From: Trichobilharzia regenti | Lineage: Eukaryota > Platyhelminthes > Trematoda > Strigeidida > Schistosomatidae | DNA length: 64,000 bases | Reading direction: 5' to 3' | Assembly (NCBI GenBank): GCA_944472135.2 | Contig: OX235266.1 | Location: forward strand, 17,277,925 to 17,341,924 | Shown: piece by piece, positions 43,834-56,195 of the stretch | Layout: the number at the start of each line of letters is the position of its first letter | Position numbering within the stretch: position 1 is the stretch's first letter | Translations under genes and position numbers: made by a program | Notes under the pieces: generated by a model | What the model was told of the DNA's origin: nothing | Seen by the model: the letters and a program-made list of their open reading frames with translations, nothing else | Databases searched by the model: none

Positions 43834-44060
43834 AGTGCGTCGGTGGTATAGCGGTTAGGACGCTTGCCGACCATGCACATGGTCCGGGTTCGATCCCCGG
43901 CCGACGAACTCCTTTACCTCGCTAAGCCGGTAGTGAGACTGGTGAAGAGGAAAGGTTGGGCATGAGGCTAGCAACCCTATCCTGTAAAATACACACTGCT
44001 ACAGAAACTTCAAGCCTCTAGCTTGAGGTCCTATGTTCCACTGGGAACGTGAAGGAAAAA
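43834..44060 (+). repeat. tRNA-headed SINE, family T1, best-preserved head
   Basis: The head folds as a cloverleaf: GTCGG/CCGAC acceptor, D-arm TGGTATAGCGG, T-arm CCGGGTTCGATCCCCGG. The body runs through GAAAGGTTGGGCATGAGGC to TATGTTCCACTGGGAACGTG and GAAGGAAAAAAA. It abuts a minus-strand PLE. Confidence 0.8.
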
Positions 44061-44064
44061 AAGG

Positions 44065-44700
44065 GTTGGTTCGAAGTCTTTTGATGATAACAATGCTTCT
44101 TCGAATCGAAGTAACCATACTTTTCTTTGAGTATTGCTTATTTTGAAAGCCTGTAGGCCAATTTCCACTGTAAGTCTCGTATCAATTAGGTGTCTGACGA
44201 CTGCGCTTGGGAACATTTCGCTGTCATTCAAACGGAGGCATCTAGGAATATGCTTGGAGGACCTAGTAGATGCCCTTTCCTCAGTCTTTCCTATTTATTT
44301 GTTTCCACAAGTGCAGGTGAATTGGTAACTCCAAATGGAGTTGGCATGTGAGCAGGATACTTGTCTACTTTTAACTGGGTTAACGAGCATACTGTGTTGT
44401 AAAGTGGAATGTGTCTGGTCGCTAGAAGTGTTCTTTTCAATGCACCTTTAATTCTGTTTTCCATTCTTGTGGATACTTCTTCACTTTTATACGCTGGACA
44501 GATAAAAACTGGTTTTTTTTTCAAGTATATCTGAACTTCCGGGGGTATGGAAAATGGATAGTATGACTCATACCTCACTACCCTGGTAACCATAATTGTT
44601 TTGTTAGTGTGCTTTTTGTTTTTATGTTTTGTTCTGTTGCATACATAACATTCCACTCAATCTTGATTTCGATTTTCACTCACTGAGTTGAATTCACTAT
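44065..44700 (-). mobile_element. PLE GIY-YIG endonuclease region, different PLE family
   Basis: The minus strand encodes a Cys/Lys/Thr-rich start, PPEVQIYLKKKPVFICPAYK, ENRIKGALKRTLLATRHIP and LTQLKVDKYPAHMPTPF (linker before the endonuclease). It continues in another frame with RCLRLNDSEMFPSAVVRHLI and RKVWLLRFEEALL (the C-terminal endonuclease part with its conserved Glu). The GIY/YIG block itself is degraded. Confidence 0.75.
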
Positions 44701-44984
44701 TAAGATTTCAAATCTACTAAATTCATTTATTTTATTTATGTTCTGAAGTCTTCATCATAATACGTATAAATTCACTCTGTGTTGTTCTGCCTTGTAATCT
44801 GTCTCTAGTCCATCGCTGTTTCCAAGCGGGATCTGGACTCCAACCCACCCACCTGTCTAATTACTATGCATAAATAGTTACTCTTTTAACACTAAATAAT
44901 TCCAAGAAACTCTATTCTGTAGCAAGTCACTAACGAGCATCACATTAATTTTCTACATTTGGTTTGTAAGGATTAGATTTGTTT

Positions 44985-45215
44985 TTTTCGAGAACCATTG
45001 AAAACCAACCGGAGAGTACTGAACAACCAGCTATTATTTCGTCAGCCCACTTTGGGACTCGTTGGCAGTAGGCACCAGTAGCTAGGGTGTTTCGAACCCA
45101 GGACCTTCCGGTTATATTGCAAGCTCGTATACCATTCAGCCACTGGGACCTGTGACTAGCCCATGAATTCTAACTTCTACCAATTCGTGATTTTTAGAGC
45201 GACCGCCAACCAAGT
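44985..45215 (-). repeat. Sm-alpha-type SINE copy
   Basis: Minus copy with TTTCGAACCCAGGACC (box B) and a degraded hammerhead (core CCAACGA). Confidence 0.65.
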
Positions 45216-45219
45216 GTGA

Positions 45220-45955
45220 GGATGGAGTTCCCACGAAGTAATTATCTACTTACATCATCTTTGAAATTATATTACTTATACTTTCTATCTATGCCTTGAA
45301 GTCATTGTAAAAAGTATGTTCAGATCCCATTTTGTAACATATAATTTGATTTTGTTTAGTATGTAGGCAGTTGAAGAGAGAGAGAGAGAGAATCCACGAA
45401 ATGTAAAGTCCTGCCTGAAAATATCTTCGTTCTTTGTTTATTCAAACTAATAAAGGGAACTGGCTGTATGAAAACTCTTGTTATTATGATCACATGCGAT
45501 AGTTTCAGAATGATAGATAGATAGATAGCTAGGTAGGTAGACAGATAGGCTTATTTTGATGTTGATGAGACTAATAACATTGAAGAAACGCGGAAGTAGA
45601 AATTTATGATAATTTCTAGTATCATGTGGTATAATAATTTAAATATGATCAATCGATCAATCATACATAGTGAAAATGAAATGAATGAATGAATGATTCC
45701 AACATTTTAGAGTATGTGGTATGCATGTAAATTAACTTCCGAATTAGTACCTACCTTAACTTCATGCAGTTAAAATTTTCAACTGATCAATTTAAACAAT
45801 CCAATGAGAGCAACGATTTTAATTCTGGAGAAAGGATGAATTCAATTGCATTTTTCATTTTGCTTTAAGCTAAAATTTTTCCTTATATATATATATGACC
45901 AAACCAAGTTCACTTTTAACAGTTTGAAAAGATTTGGGCATTGGGTATATATTAT
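45220..45955. other. Intergenic AT-rich sequence
   Basis: (GA)n at 45378-45391, (GATA)n near 45512 and (AATG)n at 45680-45694. No gene or element recognised. Confidence 0.5.
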
Positions 45956-46970
45956 ATATTTATTATTATTATTATTCCCATGGGTTCCTAGTGGAATATA
46001 GGGGGCTTCAAATGCACGTCTCCACTTGCCACTTCTGTCTTCCTTCTGCTGTACTTTTTCACCTCCATCCATGTTAGCTAGTCCATACTGTTTCAACTCC
46101 TTTCTCTTCACACGACCTCCTCCATGTCACCCACCCTTGCACTGACGACCCACTCGCCGCTTCTCTTTCGGCCTGGTTCCACTCAAGCAATGGCCTGATG
46201 CGCGCGCAGTGTCACCCAGCGGCCCGGCCTACTCAGCGAGCGATTGTCCAATCCATCTCCACTTTCTCCTGCATATTTGTTGGACGATTGGTTCTTGCTT
46301 TGTTTGTTTCCATAGTTTCCAATAGTTGGGGATTCTTTCCGGCCCGGTCATCTGATCTTCACTAAATAGCGAAGACAGTTGTTGTTGATGAAGGTCTGCA
46401 ACAGGCTGTTTGAAATATTCTTTGTGACCCACCCGCCAAGTTTGTGATCCGTATAGAAAAACTGACTGACTTGACGTGTTTGTCTTGGAAATCCGACCGA
46501 ATTTTGTTGTTGATGCTAGCTGAGTGACGGAGATTTCCAGATTGGTTTCAGGTTGTTGATGAATGTGTTTCTCGCCTACCACCCGATTCTCGCTCGATTT
46601 GACATTCTCATCCGTTCCGACTTCCTGTAGTTGAGACAATGCTCCCTAGATAAGTGAGTGAATGAAGTAACCTCTTCCAAATCCCTCCCATTGATGGTGA
46701 TTGACGCTGGATGTTGCTGCTGTTGTTGTTGTTGATGTTGGTTGGTTATTTTCATCACCTCCGTCTTGTCTATGTTCACCTGGAGTCCTGTCTTCACTGG
46801 CTGCTTCTTCGACCAGTTTGTCGGTTTGTTTTCGCTTGTAAGTCTTCGATTTTGTGTGACATCGAGCATAAATCATCCACGCGCGAAATCCAGGTCTTCT
46901 AGGTTCTTCACGTCGGTCAGTCCAGGATATCCCTGTCTTCTCGTTTCTCACCTCGCCTAGATTACCAGCT
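45955..46970 (-). mobile_element. RTE/SR2-like LINE, 3' part of RT and C-terminal tail
   Basis: Minus-strand blocks in order: DKLVEEAASEDRTP-like post-YxDD region, QVNIDKTEVMKI, SITINGRDLEEVTSFTHLS, SVFLYGSQTWRV, EPIVQQICRRKWRWIGQ, then the 3' end TTCCACTAGGAACCCATGGG and (AAT)n. Frame breaks separate the blocks. Confidence 0.8.
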
Positions 46971-47109
46971 CGCTAGTTTTCTAGCCAATCACAAGCCCGT
47001 ATAAGGAGGGAGGGTTGGGCATGGTGCTAGCAACTCCATGCCCAAAATTTAACCAAATTGCTACAGAAACTTCAACGCATAAATATATTGGGTATATGGT
47101 TTATTCATT

Positions 47110-49050
47110 ATTATGAAGGTTTTCTTGTATTTCCCAATGAATGAAAAACAAAACGATATGGCTAAGATATGTAAATTATAATTTTGTCGGGCTAAAACGA
47201 GATCTACTCAGTTCATTATTGAAGAAAATAAACAGTCTATCTCCCAGAATTCAGTTTACTTCGAAGGCAGCCAGAATCAGACGTCGGTGAACTACCATTT
47301 CTAGACTGCCTAGTTAAGAGAAAGGAAAACGAACATTTTAGTACATCCACATTCAGGAAGAAAACCCACTCCAATAAATATTTAGACTTCAAATCATCAC
47401 ACCCCATCAGCGCAAAGATTTCAGTTGTTTCAAGTTTTCTTAGACGAGCACACTCCCTGATAACGGATGAGCAAGAAAAAGAAGAAGAAATATCAAACAT
47501 TACTGAAACTGTCAAGCAAAACAACTACCCAAGGAACTTCATCAATAAAATCAACACAGAAATTAAGTATTGTCGAAAAAGCATTCCGAAAACATTGACC
47601 TCAACAGTTTTCATTCCATATGGAGCGGAGACGTCACACGATATCAGAAGAATACTCAATCAGCTCGACATCAGAGTTTTCTTCAAAATATCAGAGACAC
47701 ACTACAAAACAACCTTGTCCATATAAAAGGCCAAATCCCATAGGATTCTCTATCTAAGTGAGTCCACAAAATGCTTGGAATGTGATGCGATATACTTCGG
47801 ACAAACCTCGTCAAAGAGAAATCAAAATCAGAAGTAATGAACACTGTAGAGTGAGTGTCTGTTCAACCACGAAGAAATCCAGTTAGTGAACTAGAAAAGC
47901 TTGAAAAATCATCAACCAACCATAGGTGGTGGTCTACACGCTATAGAATCAGGCCATTAAATCGATTTTGACAATATTGAAATCATCATCCAGAAAAATC
48001 ATTTCAGAAATCTCAAAGAACGTCGTCTCACATCACCACATATCATCAAATGGAATCCAAATTGTCTGAATAGGAATGATGGACTAAAACAGAATTTGAC
48101 CTGGTTACAACACCACCCTTCCTCCATGAAAAGACAAAATCAACTCGAATGTGATAAGCAATTTGATTATGTAAACACACACTGATCTTATAATTGCATA
48201 CGCTTATCAAATCCAACGGTCTACACTTGGTCTGGTTATCTTTACCAACTGGCCAATTCGACAACGTAAAAATGACTCGAGGCCGATGTACGATGACTAA
48301 ATTTGTTATATATATAGGCTGAGTGGATTTTGTAAATTCTGCTTTATTAATACCACTTTGATAAAGCTTCTGGCGAAACGTCAGTTTTTTTTATTATTAT
48401 TATTGCTCCCTTGGGTTCCTAGTGGAACATAGGGCTTCAACTGCACGTCTCCATTTTCTTCTGTCTTCTGCTATACTTTTCGCCTGCATCCATGTTAATC
48501 CATATTCTTTCAACTCCTCTTCACACGATCTCCTCCATGTCACCCTTGCACCGACGTCCCACACGCCGCTTCCCTTTCGGCCTAGTTCCACTCGAGGGCT
48601 TGACGCGCGATGTCACCCAGCGGTCTCCTCAGCGAGTGTCCGATCCATCTCCACTTTCTCCTGCATATTTGTTGGGCGATTGGTTCTTGCTTTGTTTGTT
48701 CCCATAATTCCTTGTTGGTGATTCTTTCCGCCCATCTGATCTTCAGTATTGAGCAAAGACAGTTGTTAATAAAGGTCTGCAGCCTTTTGGAAATATTCTT
48801 TGTGACCCGCCCGCCAATTTTCTGATCCGTATAGAAGAACTGACTGACTTTACGTTTGTATTGAAAATCCGAATTTTGTTGGTGATGCTGAGTGATGAAG
48901 ATTTCCAGATTGATTTCAGGCTGATGAATGTGTTTCTCACCTTCCCGATTCTCGATTTGACATCCTCGTCCGCTCCTGAAACGTCAGTAAAAGCAACAAT
49001 ATCGTTTTGTTCTTCATTCATTGGGAAATACAAAAAAACCTTTATTATAA
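47110..49050 (+). mobile_element. Penelope-like element, third family, with a LINE inserted
   Basis: The left arm near 47110-47160 (TTTCTTGTATTTCCCAATGA) is inverted relative to 49005-49045. The plus-strand body has a LPFLDCLVKRKENEHFSTST block, RKKTHSNKYLDFKSSHP and FLRRAHSLITDEQEKEEEIS (RT thumb), then KCLECDAIYFGQTSSKR (GIY-YIG-like start, IYFGQT). A 593-bp LINE is inserted at 48385-48977. Many stops. Confidence 0.7.
48385..48977 (-). mobile_element. RTE/SR2-like LINE, 5'-truncated, 10-bp target duplication
   Basis: GAAACGTCAG is duplicated exactly at 48375-48384 and 48978-48987. On the minus strand: DEDVKSRIGKVRNTFISLKS, SSLSITNKIRIFNTNVKS, KWRWIG-type block, RRSCEEELKEYGLTWMQAKS, KWRRAVEALCSTRNPRE, then the 3' end with (AAT)n and a T/A run. 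A recent-looking 5'-truncated insertion. Confidence 0.88.
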
Positions 49051-49309
49051 AACTTTTCGTAATTAGAAAATCTTTGGGAAACTGATTATCCACTTATACT
49101 CTGAAAGATTCGTTTCGTAAGCTTTTGTCAATTATCTTGAGATAGACTGGCCGATTTAGTATTGATATAACACACCAGCTAGGTCATTGTGTGGAACTCT
49201 AGCTTTTGTCAACAGCTGACTTCACTGGATTTATCCTGAAGATCAGATGGCCGGTTAGATAGGATTGACAATGAAATGCTCTGGTAAGCAGACAATCAAC
49301 GAACAGCCC

Positions 49310-49894
49310 TATTAATATATGTGTATAACTTGGCCACTGTGATAGTAAGTAAATCCGTATTGGTTTGCTTATTAGATGTATCACACACACACACACAGTG
49401 AGTGAAACAGTATTATTTACTAGATGACACCGTTTCGAACACAATTCATTATTCCTGTTCATAATCATGTCATCAATTATAATCACACAACTTCGAAACT
49501 TGACTTTTATAGTTTTCTTTGTTCTCTCCTGTTTGTCGTCGTAAGGATAGTAGTATTTTCCAGATGTCTGAGTGGATAGATGTTGAATTATTCCTATTAC
49601 ATGTATTCTCTCTCAGTTGATTCAGCAAATAAAGCTTCCGTTATCAATCTCTCCCTCCATCCTGTTACATTAAATTTTAAAACTGTCATCTTATCCCATC
49701 CTATTGTATAGTTGGGTGTGTGTAATTGCATGTAGTGAGTGCCATGGCTGAACTATTCTCCCGATTTCTTATCCTATTCTGATCAACTAATCTATAAGAG
49801 AAGCTTTGAAACTTAATAATTACCCTGATAAATTATTCAGAAAGTATGTAGGGAAATGTAAAAATAAAATAAATAATAATGATAGTAGTGATAG

Positions 49895-49926
<32 letters not shown>

Positions 49927-50940
49927 AAGACAACATGCATGTCAAACATACTCAGGAAAGGACAACACCAACAATAAGGAATCTAAATCACCAGCAGTAT
50001 CGTAGTGGTGTGATACAGACAATGTCTGCCAACGCAATATTATTCTCACATATTCCCACATTTCAATACTGCATTGACAGAAGAATACTATGTATATTTC
50101 AACACTCTGTTTCACGTTGTTTGATGTAAACCGAAATCACACGCTAGCTGATTGGTTAACGAATATAAACTGTAGATATATAAACAGCGGTTTGATTAAT
50201 GAAAATTAAAGCTTCCCTCCCGTGTTTCGCCTTCTGTTGTTATAGTAATTCCATACAAAGAATGAACTTAGGAAACCTTAAAGAGAATTCTTAACAAGGT
50301 AGAAATAAAAGTGACTGGCATTCAAACCCCCCCCCACAAACTCATTTAGAAACAAGCTTTGTCGGTTTAAGGATCCTGTGGAGCCAATTAGTTTATCTAA
50401 TACCCTGCCTGCAATGATTGTGAGGTCAAATACATAGGTCAGATTAGTAGAACAGGGGCAGTCAGTCAGTCAATCAGACTAGGCGAGCATAAAAACCTAA
50501 CAGCAAAATCTAGATTAGTTGATCCGAATAAGATAAGAAATCTGGAGAATAGTTCAGCTGTAGGTAGCACTCACTACATGCAATTACGCAAAAACATACA
50601 ATAGGATGTTGGGATAAGATCTAATGTCACAGGGTGGAGGGAGATATTGATAACGGGAGCTTGTTTATCGAATCAACTGCAAACACATGTAACAGGAATG
50701 ATTGAACACCTGTCCACTTAGACATCTGGAAAATTCTACTTCCCCTACAACAACGAATTGGAAAGGATAAAGGAAACTATAAAATGTAAGTTTCGAAGTC
50801 GTGTGATTACGGTTGATGATATGTTTATGAACAATAATAGTAAATTGTGTTCGAAACTTAGTCACCCAGTAAGTAAATAATAATACTGTTTCGCTCACTG
50901 TGTGTGTGTGTGTGATATATCTAATAAACAAAATAATATG
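49310..50940 (+). mobile_element. Penelope-like element with inverted arms and an LTR-like insert
   Basis: The left arm about 49340-49790 is the reverse complement of the right arm about 50600-50935 (GTTCGAAAC/GTTTCGAAC, AGTTTTCTTTGTTCTC with GGAAACTATAAAATG region). The body encodes an NYPDKLFRKYVGKCKNKINN-like linker and EN fragments. About 49995-50245 is an insertion ending TTCTGTTGTTATA, similar to the end of LTR family A, after which the PLE resumes at GTAATTCCATACAAAGAATG. Confidence 0.7.
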
Positions 50941-51159
50941 AAATAACAACGTTTTAACCAATAAATATGCCAAAGAAAGTGATGGTGGATTGGACAATCG
51001 CTGAGAAAATTGATTTCCTGTTATAGAAAACTCAAATCAAGCATCTTCTGCTTTTGTGTATCAAAGAGTTTCTACATCAAAATCCGTGATCCTTTTCATG
51101 CTGACAACTAGTTGGAGTAGTAGTGAAAAAGTACACCAATATCTAGTAATTTATCACTA

Positions 51160-51305
51160 TTATTCCCTTAGGTTCCAAGTGGAACATGGAGCTTCAACAG
51201 CAGATTTCCGTTTCATCCCGTTTTGTGTAGTCGTCTCTAGCCTGTGTTCTGCAGCTGCCCACAGGCTTTCATCACCTCTTCATACGATTTCCTTCATGTA
51301 ACTTG
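51160..51305 (-). mobile_element. RTE/SR2-like LINE 3'-end fragment
   Basis: Reverse of the LINE 3' end: TTATTCCCTTAGGTTCCAAG, TGGAACATGGAGCTTCAAC, then eroded tail-coding sequence. Confidence 0.6.
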
Positions 51306-51309
51306 AAGT

Positions 51310-51960
51310 AAGTAATTTTATGGTAGTGGATGGGGGTGATTAATAATGGAATCAGCTTGGCGCGTTTCGTTCTATCCGGGACTCTGTGGTGGGATGTACC
51401 TGTAGACTCCAATGGGTGATGATGGTGTTCTTTCCACTGAGACTCGAACCCATCGCTTATCTTTTCATACTCCAACGTAGTATCCAGCAGACCACGAAGC
51501 TACCCTTTGTACGACAGGTATCAGTTAAATTTGTTTTTCTGTATATAAAACAGTTTCTTAAGTTACACAGTCCACACCAGCAAACTCTGGCTAAGTTTTT
51601 GAATTTGCATGTATACATATGCAGAAGCAAGTCCGTCTGAAGAACGTAGAGTAGATTGTCTTTCAGAATTGAGGAACATGCTTTTTTATCACAGTATCAG
51701 AGCTTAGTGTTCTAGCTCATACTAGATAACAGATTAATATATCAGAATCTTTGAAATTGAGGAACAATAAAAACTTTTCATGACCTCTTCAAAATAGTGA
51801 AGTTGTCAGCGTCGGAAGAATCAATCTTGAATTATGTGTCTAAGAAGGGAAACCATCAATCACTGATTCGTTCACTTTAACTTAGTGAAATTTCAGTTCA
51901 TATTGTATGCCATAACATGATATTTGCATCAATTGATTCGCGCATCATTTTTCGACCAAT
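51310..51960. other. Intergenic sequence, nothing recognised
   Basis: No gene, RNA or known repeat family that I can assign. Confidence 0.4.
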
Positions 51961-51964
51961 CAGC

Positions 51965-52730
51965 TAACAGCAGCAACAACAACCAGCACCAGTTACCATC
52001 AATAGGAGGGATTTGTTACAGGTTACTCCCTTCACTTATCTAGGCAACCAGCATTGTTTCAACCACAGGCAGTCAGGACAGATGGAAATGTCAACACCAG
52101 CGAGCCACCAAGGATCGGAAAGGCAAGATATGCCTTCATCAACCTGGAACCAGTTCGGAGATCTTCTGCTTCACTCAACCAGCCAGCATAAGGAACAAAG
52201 ATTGGGATTCTGTTCACCACAAATGTGAAGTCAGTCAGTTAGTCAGTTCTTCTATATGGGTCAGAAGCTTGCACTGCGTGTCACGAAAAGGATTCCCAAC
52301 AGCCTGTTGAACACTTTTATCAACAGCTGTCACCTTCGCTGGTTCCATAATAATAATCAAATGGCCAGAAAGAATTAATAACAAGGAACTCTGGTGGGGA
52401 ACAAACCAACAGGCGAGAGTCAATTGCTCAACAAATATGTAGGCGGAAAGGGAGATACGTTGATAGGGTATACTTTGAGGAGACCGTTGAATGACATCAA
52501 GCGCAAGGCAGGCCATCGCTCCAAATGGAATTCCAATGCGAAGAGACGAGTGGGTCGTCAATGCGACGGTGACATGGAAGAGGTCGTGTGAGTTTTAGGA
52601 GGAGATGAGAGATTATGGGGAATCGTGAAGGCAGCTGGAGAGGACAGCAGAGGATAGAACAAAGTAGAGATGTATCATTGAAGCCGTATGTTCCACTAGG
52701 AACCCAAGGAAATAATAAAACTTATAATAC
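51965..52730 (+). mobile_element. RTE/SR2-like LINE, C-terminal tail
   Basis: LLQVTPFTYLGNQHCFNHRQ-like block, GDTLIGYTLRRPLNDIKRKA (GHTLRRP block), RVGRQCDGDMEEVV, then the 3' end AAGCCGTATGTTCCACTAGG followed by AACCCAAGGAAATAATAA. Frame breaks throughout. Confidence 0.75.
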
Positions 52731-53082
52731 CATTTTTTGTCGAAGTTATCAATTCTTCTTTGACATCGTGAATATATTTAACAAAAAAGTAAGAAAGTTC
52801 TGATAGGACTCAACATATAAAGCAGTATATCATCCTTTCTCACGAATCGTGCGATTTATCATGTGAGGAAGTTACTATGCTAATTTATCATTTCTCACAA
52901 ATCGTGTGATTTAGTGTATGTGACCGATTCACCTTCTTTTGTCTCACCTTGATCCTTTGTCTGATCACCAACCAATCAGGATAGATATTTCCAACTAATA
53001 AGACGAATATATTCCCACGATTGTGAGCCAACTTTACTATGATTAAGAAAATGTATGAATATCATGTGTTGTTGTTTGTTGT

Positions 53083-53269
53083 GCGTCGGTGGCACAGTGG
53101 TTAGGACTCTCGCCGACCATGCATATGGTCCGGGGTTCGAGCCCACGCCGACGCACACCTGATATCTATGGTCGGCCTGCGAAATTTGGGCTACCGATAT
53201 CCACGCTGAAAATTCCATACTTGTACCAAAAATACAGTGTGGAATCAAGCTGTAATCAAAAAAAAAAAT
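53083..53269 (+). repeat. tRNA-headed SINE, family T3, near-intact
   Basis: The head TGCGTCGGTGGCACAGTGG with box B GGTTCGAGCCC closes with CGACGCACA. The body ACCTGATATCTATGGTCGGC and ACCGATATCCACGCTGAAA ends in a poly(A) run. Its body differs from family T1 although the heads are near-identical. Confidence 0.8.
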
Positions 53270-53514
53270 TATATAGTATAGTACAATATAATATCCTACA
53301 AACGCAGGCCAACATCTGTTTTTTGATATTTGCTTGGCTCAGTGAGTTGGAAGGCGAAACGGACAAATAGGCATATTATTGTACCCGTTGAGTTCATCAC
53401 CGGCATAGTGACTTGCAGGCGCAGACATAAAAAAACAGCGATGAGTTTATTCAGTTCAGTTCTAAAACATTTGCTGCGGAGTTGTAACAAGTTCCGAAAG
53501 TATTTCTGGTTAGT

Positions 53515-53935
53515 TATAGGATTTCATCATGAGCTGACATTGGTTAGAGAACCATTGGAAAGCAAACCAGGGAGTACTGGACAGATGTTTTAGTTGTCCT
53601 AGTTTGGGATTCTTCATCAGTACTCACCCACCAACGTGGTTTGAACCCGGGACCTTCCAGTTACAAGGTGATTGAGCTCGTAGACTATTCAGCCACTTGG
53701 ATCTGAACCAATGGCCAATTCAAGACATAGTGCGACCGCTAGCCAATGTCTTCGGCGAGTATTCGTCGTCACACCCGACCTGATACATCCTACTGGTCAC
53801 GACTTCCCACTAGAACCCAGATAACTACCTTCCTGAATAGGGCCAGTCGCCAGTGAGCATCTCATTGGTATTCAAGTATTGGTTTGTAGGGATTTGATTG
53901 ATTGGTTACAGGATTTCATCATGAGCTGACATTGG
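53515..53935 (-). repeat. Long Sm-alpha-type repeat, minus strand
   Basis: Tail GGATTTCATCATGAGCTGAC, hammerhead with core ATGAAGA, box B GGTTTGAACCCGGG and the far 5' part ending GATGAGAT near 53860. A second tail start follows (53910-53935). Confidence 0.75.
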
Positions 53936-53939
53936 CCAA

Positions 53940-54540
53940 TTGTCAAATTATAACAAATAAAAAGATTAGATTATGTAGGACAAATAGGGAATAAAATCGC
54001 GTAATAGTAATCAAAATAAACAAGAATTTCAGTTCAAAAACATGATCGAATAATAATTTCATCTAGGAAATGGACTGTTTACTTTGACCATGATTAAGAT
54101 GAGTAGCTTGACTGCAAACATATTATCCTTGAAGCGCATTACATTTTTAGGGGACTTCATAGCGAGTTCGGTAACGTGGAATAAATATTAAAATATAAAA
54201 TCCAGGTTAATAAAATAACAGCTTAAAAGTTTATGATAAACAATACAGTTAATGAGTTAAAGAAATTAATGTTTACGTGCTTATACAGTTAAAGTCCGCT
54301 GGTACAAATTATTAACATAATCCACAGAAGTGTTCACTACTGGAGTCGTGTTTACTGGTAAAAGCTGTGCACTGATTATAGAATAGTCTTCGAATGAGAA
54401 CGAGAGGTTTCTAGCAGTGAAGCAAGTAGACAGTGTGGACCAGTGAAAAGACGAAGCATTAAACAACACACTGTATTTTAAATTGTACTCCAAAGTTATG
54501 TATATGCTTTACAATGAATCGCTTTAAACAAAAGAGACAT
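53940..54540. other. Intergenic AT-rich sequence, nothing recognised
   Basis: No gene or element recognised. Confidence 0.4.
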
Positions 54541-54544
54541 ATAG

Positions 54545-55195
54545 TTGGAGAGTTACATCATGAGCTGACATCAGTTAAAGAACCATTGGAAAACCAGTTG
54601 GGAGTACTGGACAGCTGTTTAGTCCTAGTTATGAACTCTTCATCAGAACGCACCCACCACAGGAGTTCGAACGCAGTGTGACGACAGATTCTCTATTGAG
54701 AACATCAAGAGATATTTATAAATCTTTATGCACAATATTGTCAATGGAGAGGTCTTATGATTGGTTTTCTTCTTGCTGAAAGTTATTCTGTCCTGCTTGC
54801 GACCGTTTCTTAAAAAGTTAAGCAGTATATTTGCGAATCGTATTTGCACACGTTAAGTCTCCTGTGATTGGTTGGTGAGTTCCTTAAGGTTAAGCCTTGT
54901 TATTGTTGTTTTTTCTCATGACCCCGACTCGGGACGTAAACATTGACGTAAATTGTCTAAATTTTTGGCTAACAGACAGCTCACAGCACACCAGGACCTT
55001 CTGGTTACAAGGTGAGCTAGCTGGCAGACCATTAAGCCACTGGGACCTGATCCAATTGCCAGCCCAAGAATTCTAACTTCTGCCAATTCCCCCACATAGC
55101 GCAACCATTTTGCGATGTCTTCTTTGATGGTTTGCTCCCTCACCTTCAACCTGTTATACCCTACTGGTCACGGCCTCCCACTAGAACCCCAGGTG
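54545..55195 (-). repeat. Sm-alpha-type SINE split at box B by an LTR
   Basis: Tail and hammerhead (core ATGAAGA, stem II damaged) run to GAGTTCGAACGCAG at 54676. The copy resumes at 54991 with CCAGGACCTTCTGG and continues through the tRNA-like section to about 55195. Confidence 0.75.
54677..54990. mobile_element. Solo LTR, family A variant (314 bp)
   Basis: Starts TGTGACGACAG and ends CTCACAGCACA, with the family-A internal blocks TGTGATTGGTTG and CGTAAACATTGACGTAAATT. Flanking 4-mers are GCAG and CCAG, one mismatch. Confidence 0.75.
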
Positions 55196-55199
55196 AAAT

Positions 55200-55475
55200 T
55201 TTCAGAATACGGCAGAAGTTAGAACTCATGGACTAGCCATTGGATTGGGTCTCAATGGCTTAATGGTCTACGAGATCGCCTTGTCACCGGAAGGTTCTGT
55301 GTTCGAACTCCGGTGGTAGGTGCGTACCACTAAAGAGTTTTAAACTAGGCGTATGAAACAGTTGTCTAGTACTCCCAGCTGGTTTTCCTATGGTTCTCTA
55401 ACCGATGTCACCTCATGACGAAAGCCTCCAACCAGTCAAACACAATCCCTACAAGACCAGTACTTGAAAAGACAG
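55200..55475 (+). repeat. Sm-alpha-type SINE copy
   Basis: Plus copy with GTGTTCGAACTCC (box B), a damaged hammerhead (ACTAAAGAGTTTTAAACTAG) and the tail ATGACGAAAGCCTCC. Confidence 0.65.
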
Positions 55476-55603
55476 ATGTACATTGTTTCCATTTTTAACA
55501 TCTAACACATTTCCTGTACTTTTATGAGAAAATCTGACTTGATATTGATTTCTGCACAATGTGATGACCTAACTGAAAGCAGTAAGTTCAAAAGTTCAAC
55601 GTA

Positions 55604-55800
55604 TAGTGCGTCGGTGGCACAGTGGTTAGGATTCTCGCCGACCATGGACATGGTCCGGGGTTGGAGCCCACGCCGACGCACACCTGATATCTATGGTCGG
55701 CCTGAGAAATTTGAGCTACCGATATCCACGCTGAAAATTCCATATGTGTACCAAAAATACGGTGTGGAATCAAGCTGTAATCAAAAACAAAAAATAAAAA
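55604..55800 (+). repeat. tRNA-headed SINE, family T3, near-intact
   Basis: Nearly identical to 53083-53269 over head, body and A-rich tail. One box-B change (GGTTGGAGCCC). Confidence 0.8.
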
Positions 55801-56195
55801 TAAGATAAAAAAAATATTGAATTTTTACGAAATCATGCTGGTATATTTTTGCCTGTTTATTGAAACGCGCTAATACCCATGGGATAAAGCAGGTAGCATC
55901 GCTTTAAAAAAGCCATATACCAGATAATCTTCCGAAAATCCTGTACGAAAAGTAGATCTTTTGCAATTTAAACACACTAAAATTTCTGTACTATATGTTA
56001 ATATAGTGATTAGAATAAAGCTATTATTATTATTAAGGAAGTAAGATTCAGGACATTTGGACATAGTTGAAGCATTAGCAATCCATAAAAATGCAAGCTA
56101 ATATTACGTGTTCGAAAGAAGTATGCTCAACCATTGCCTTTATTGGGCGTATCCGTTTTTCTTTTGAACTGGCACCACCTGCTTTATCCGATGGC

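Noticed and set aside
43834..43912. tRNA gene (cloverleaf-like sequence; also 6603, 9958, 53083, 55606)
   Set aside because: The sequences fold like a tRNA, but the anticodon arm is irregular, they are dispersed with a common non-tRNA body and target duplications, and they are SINE heads.
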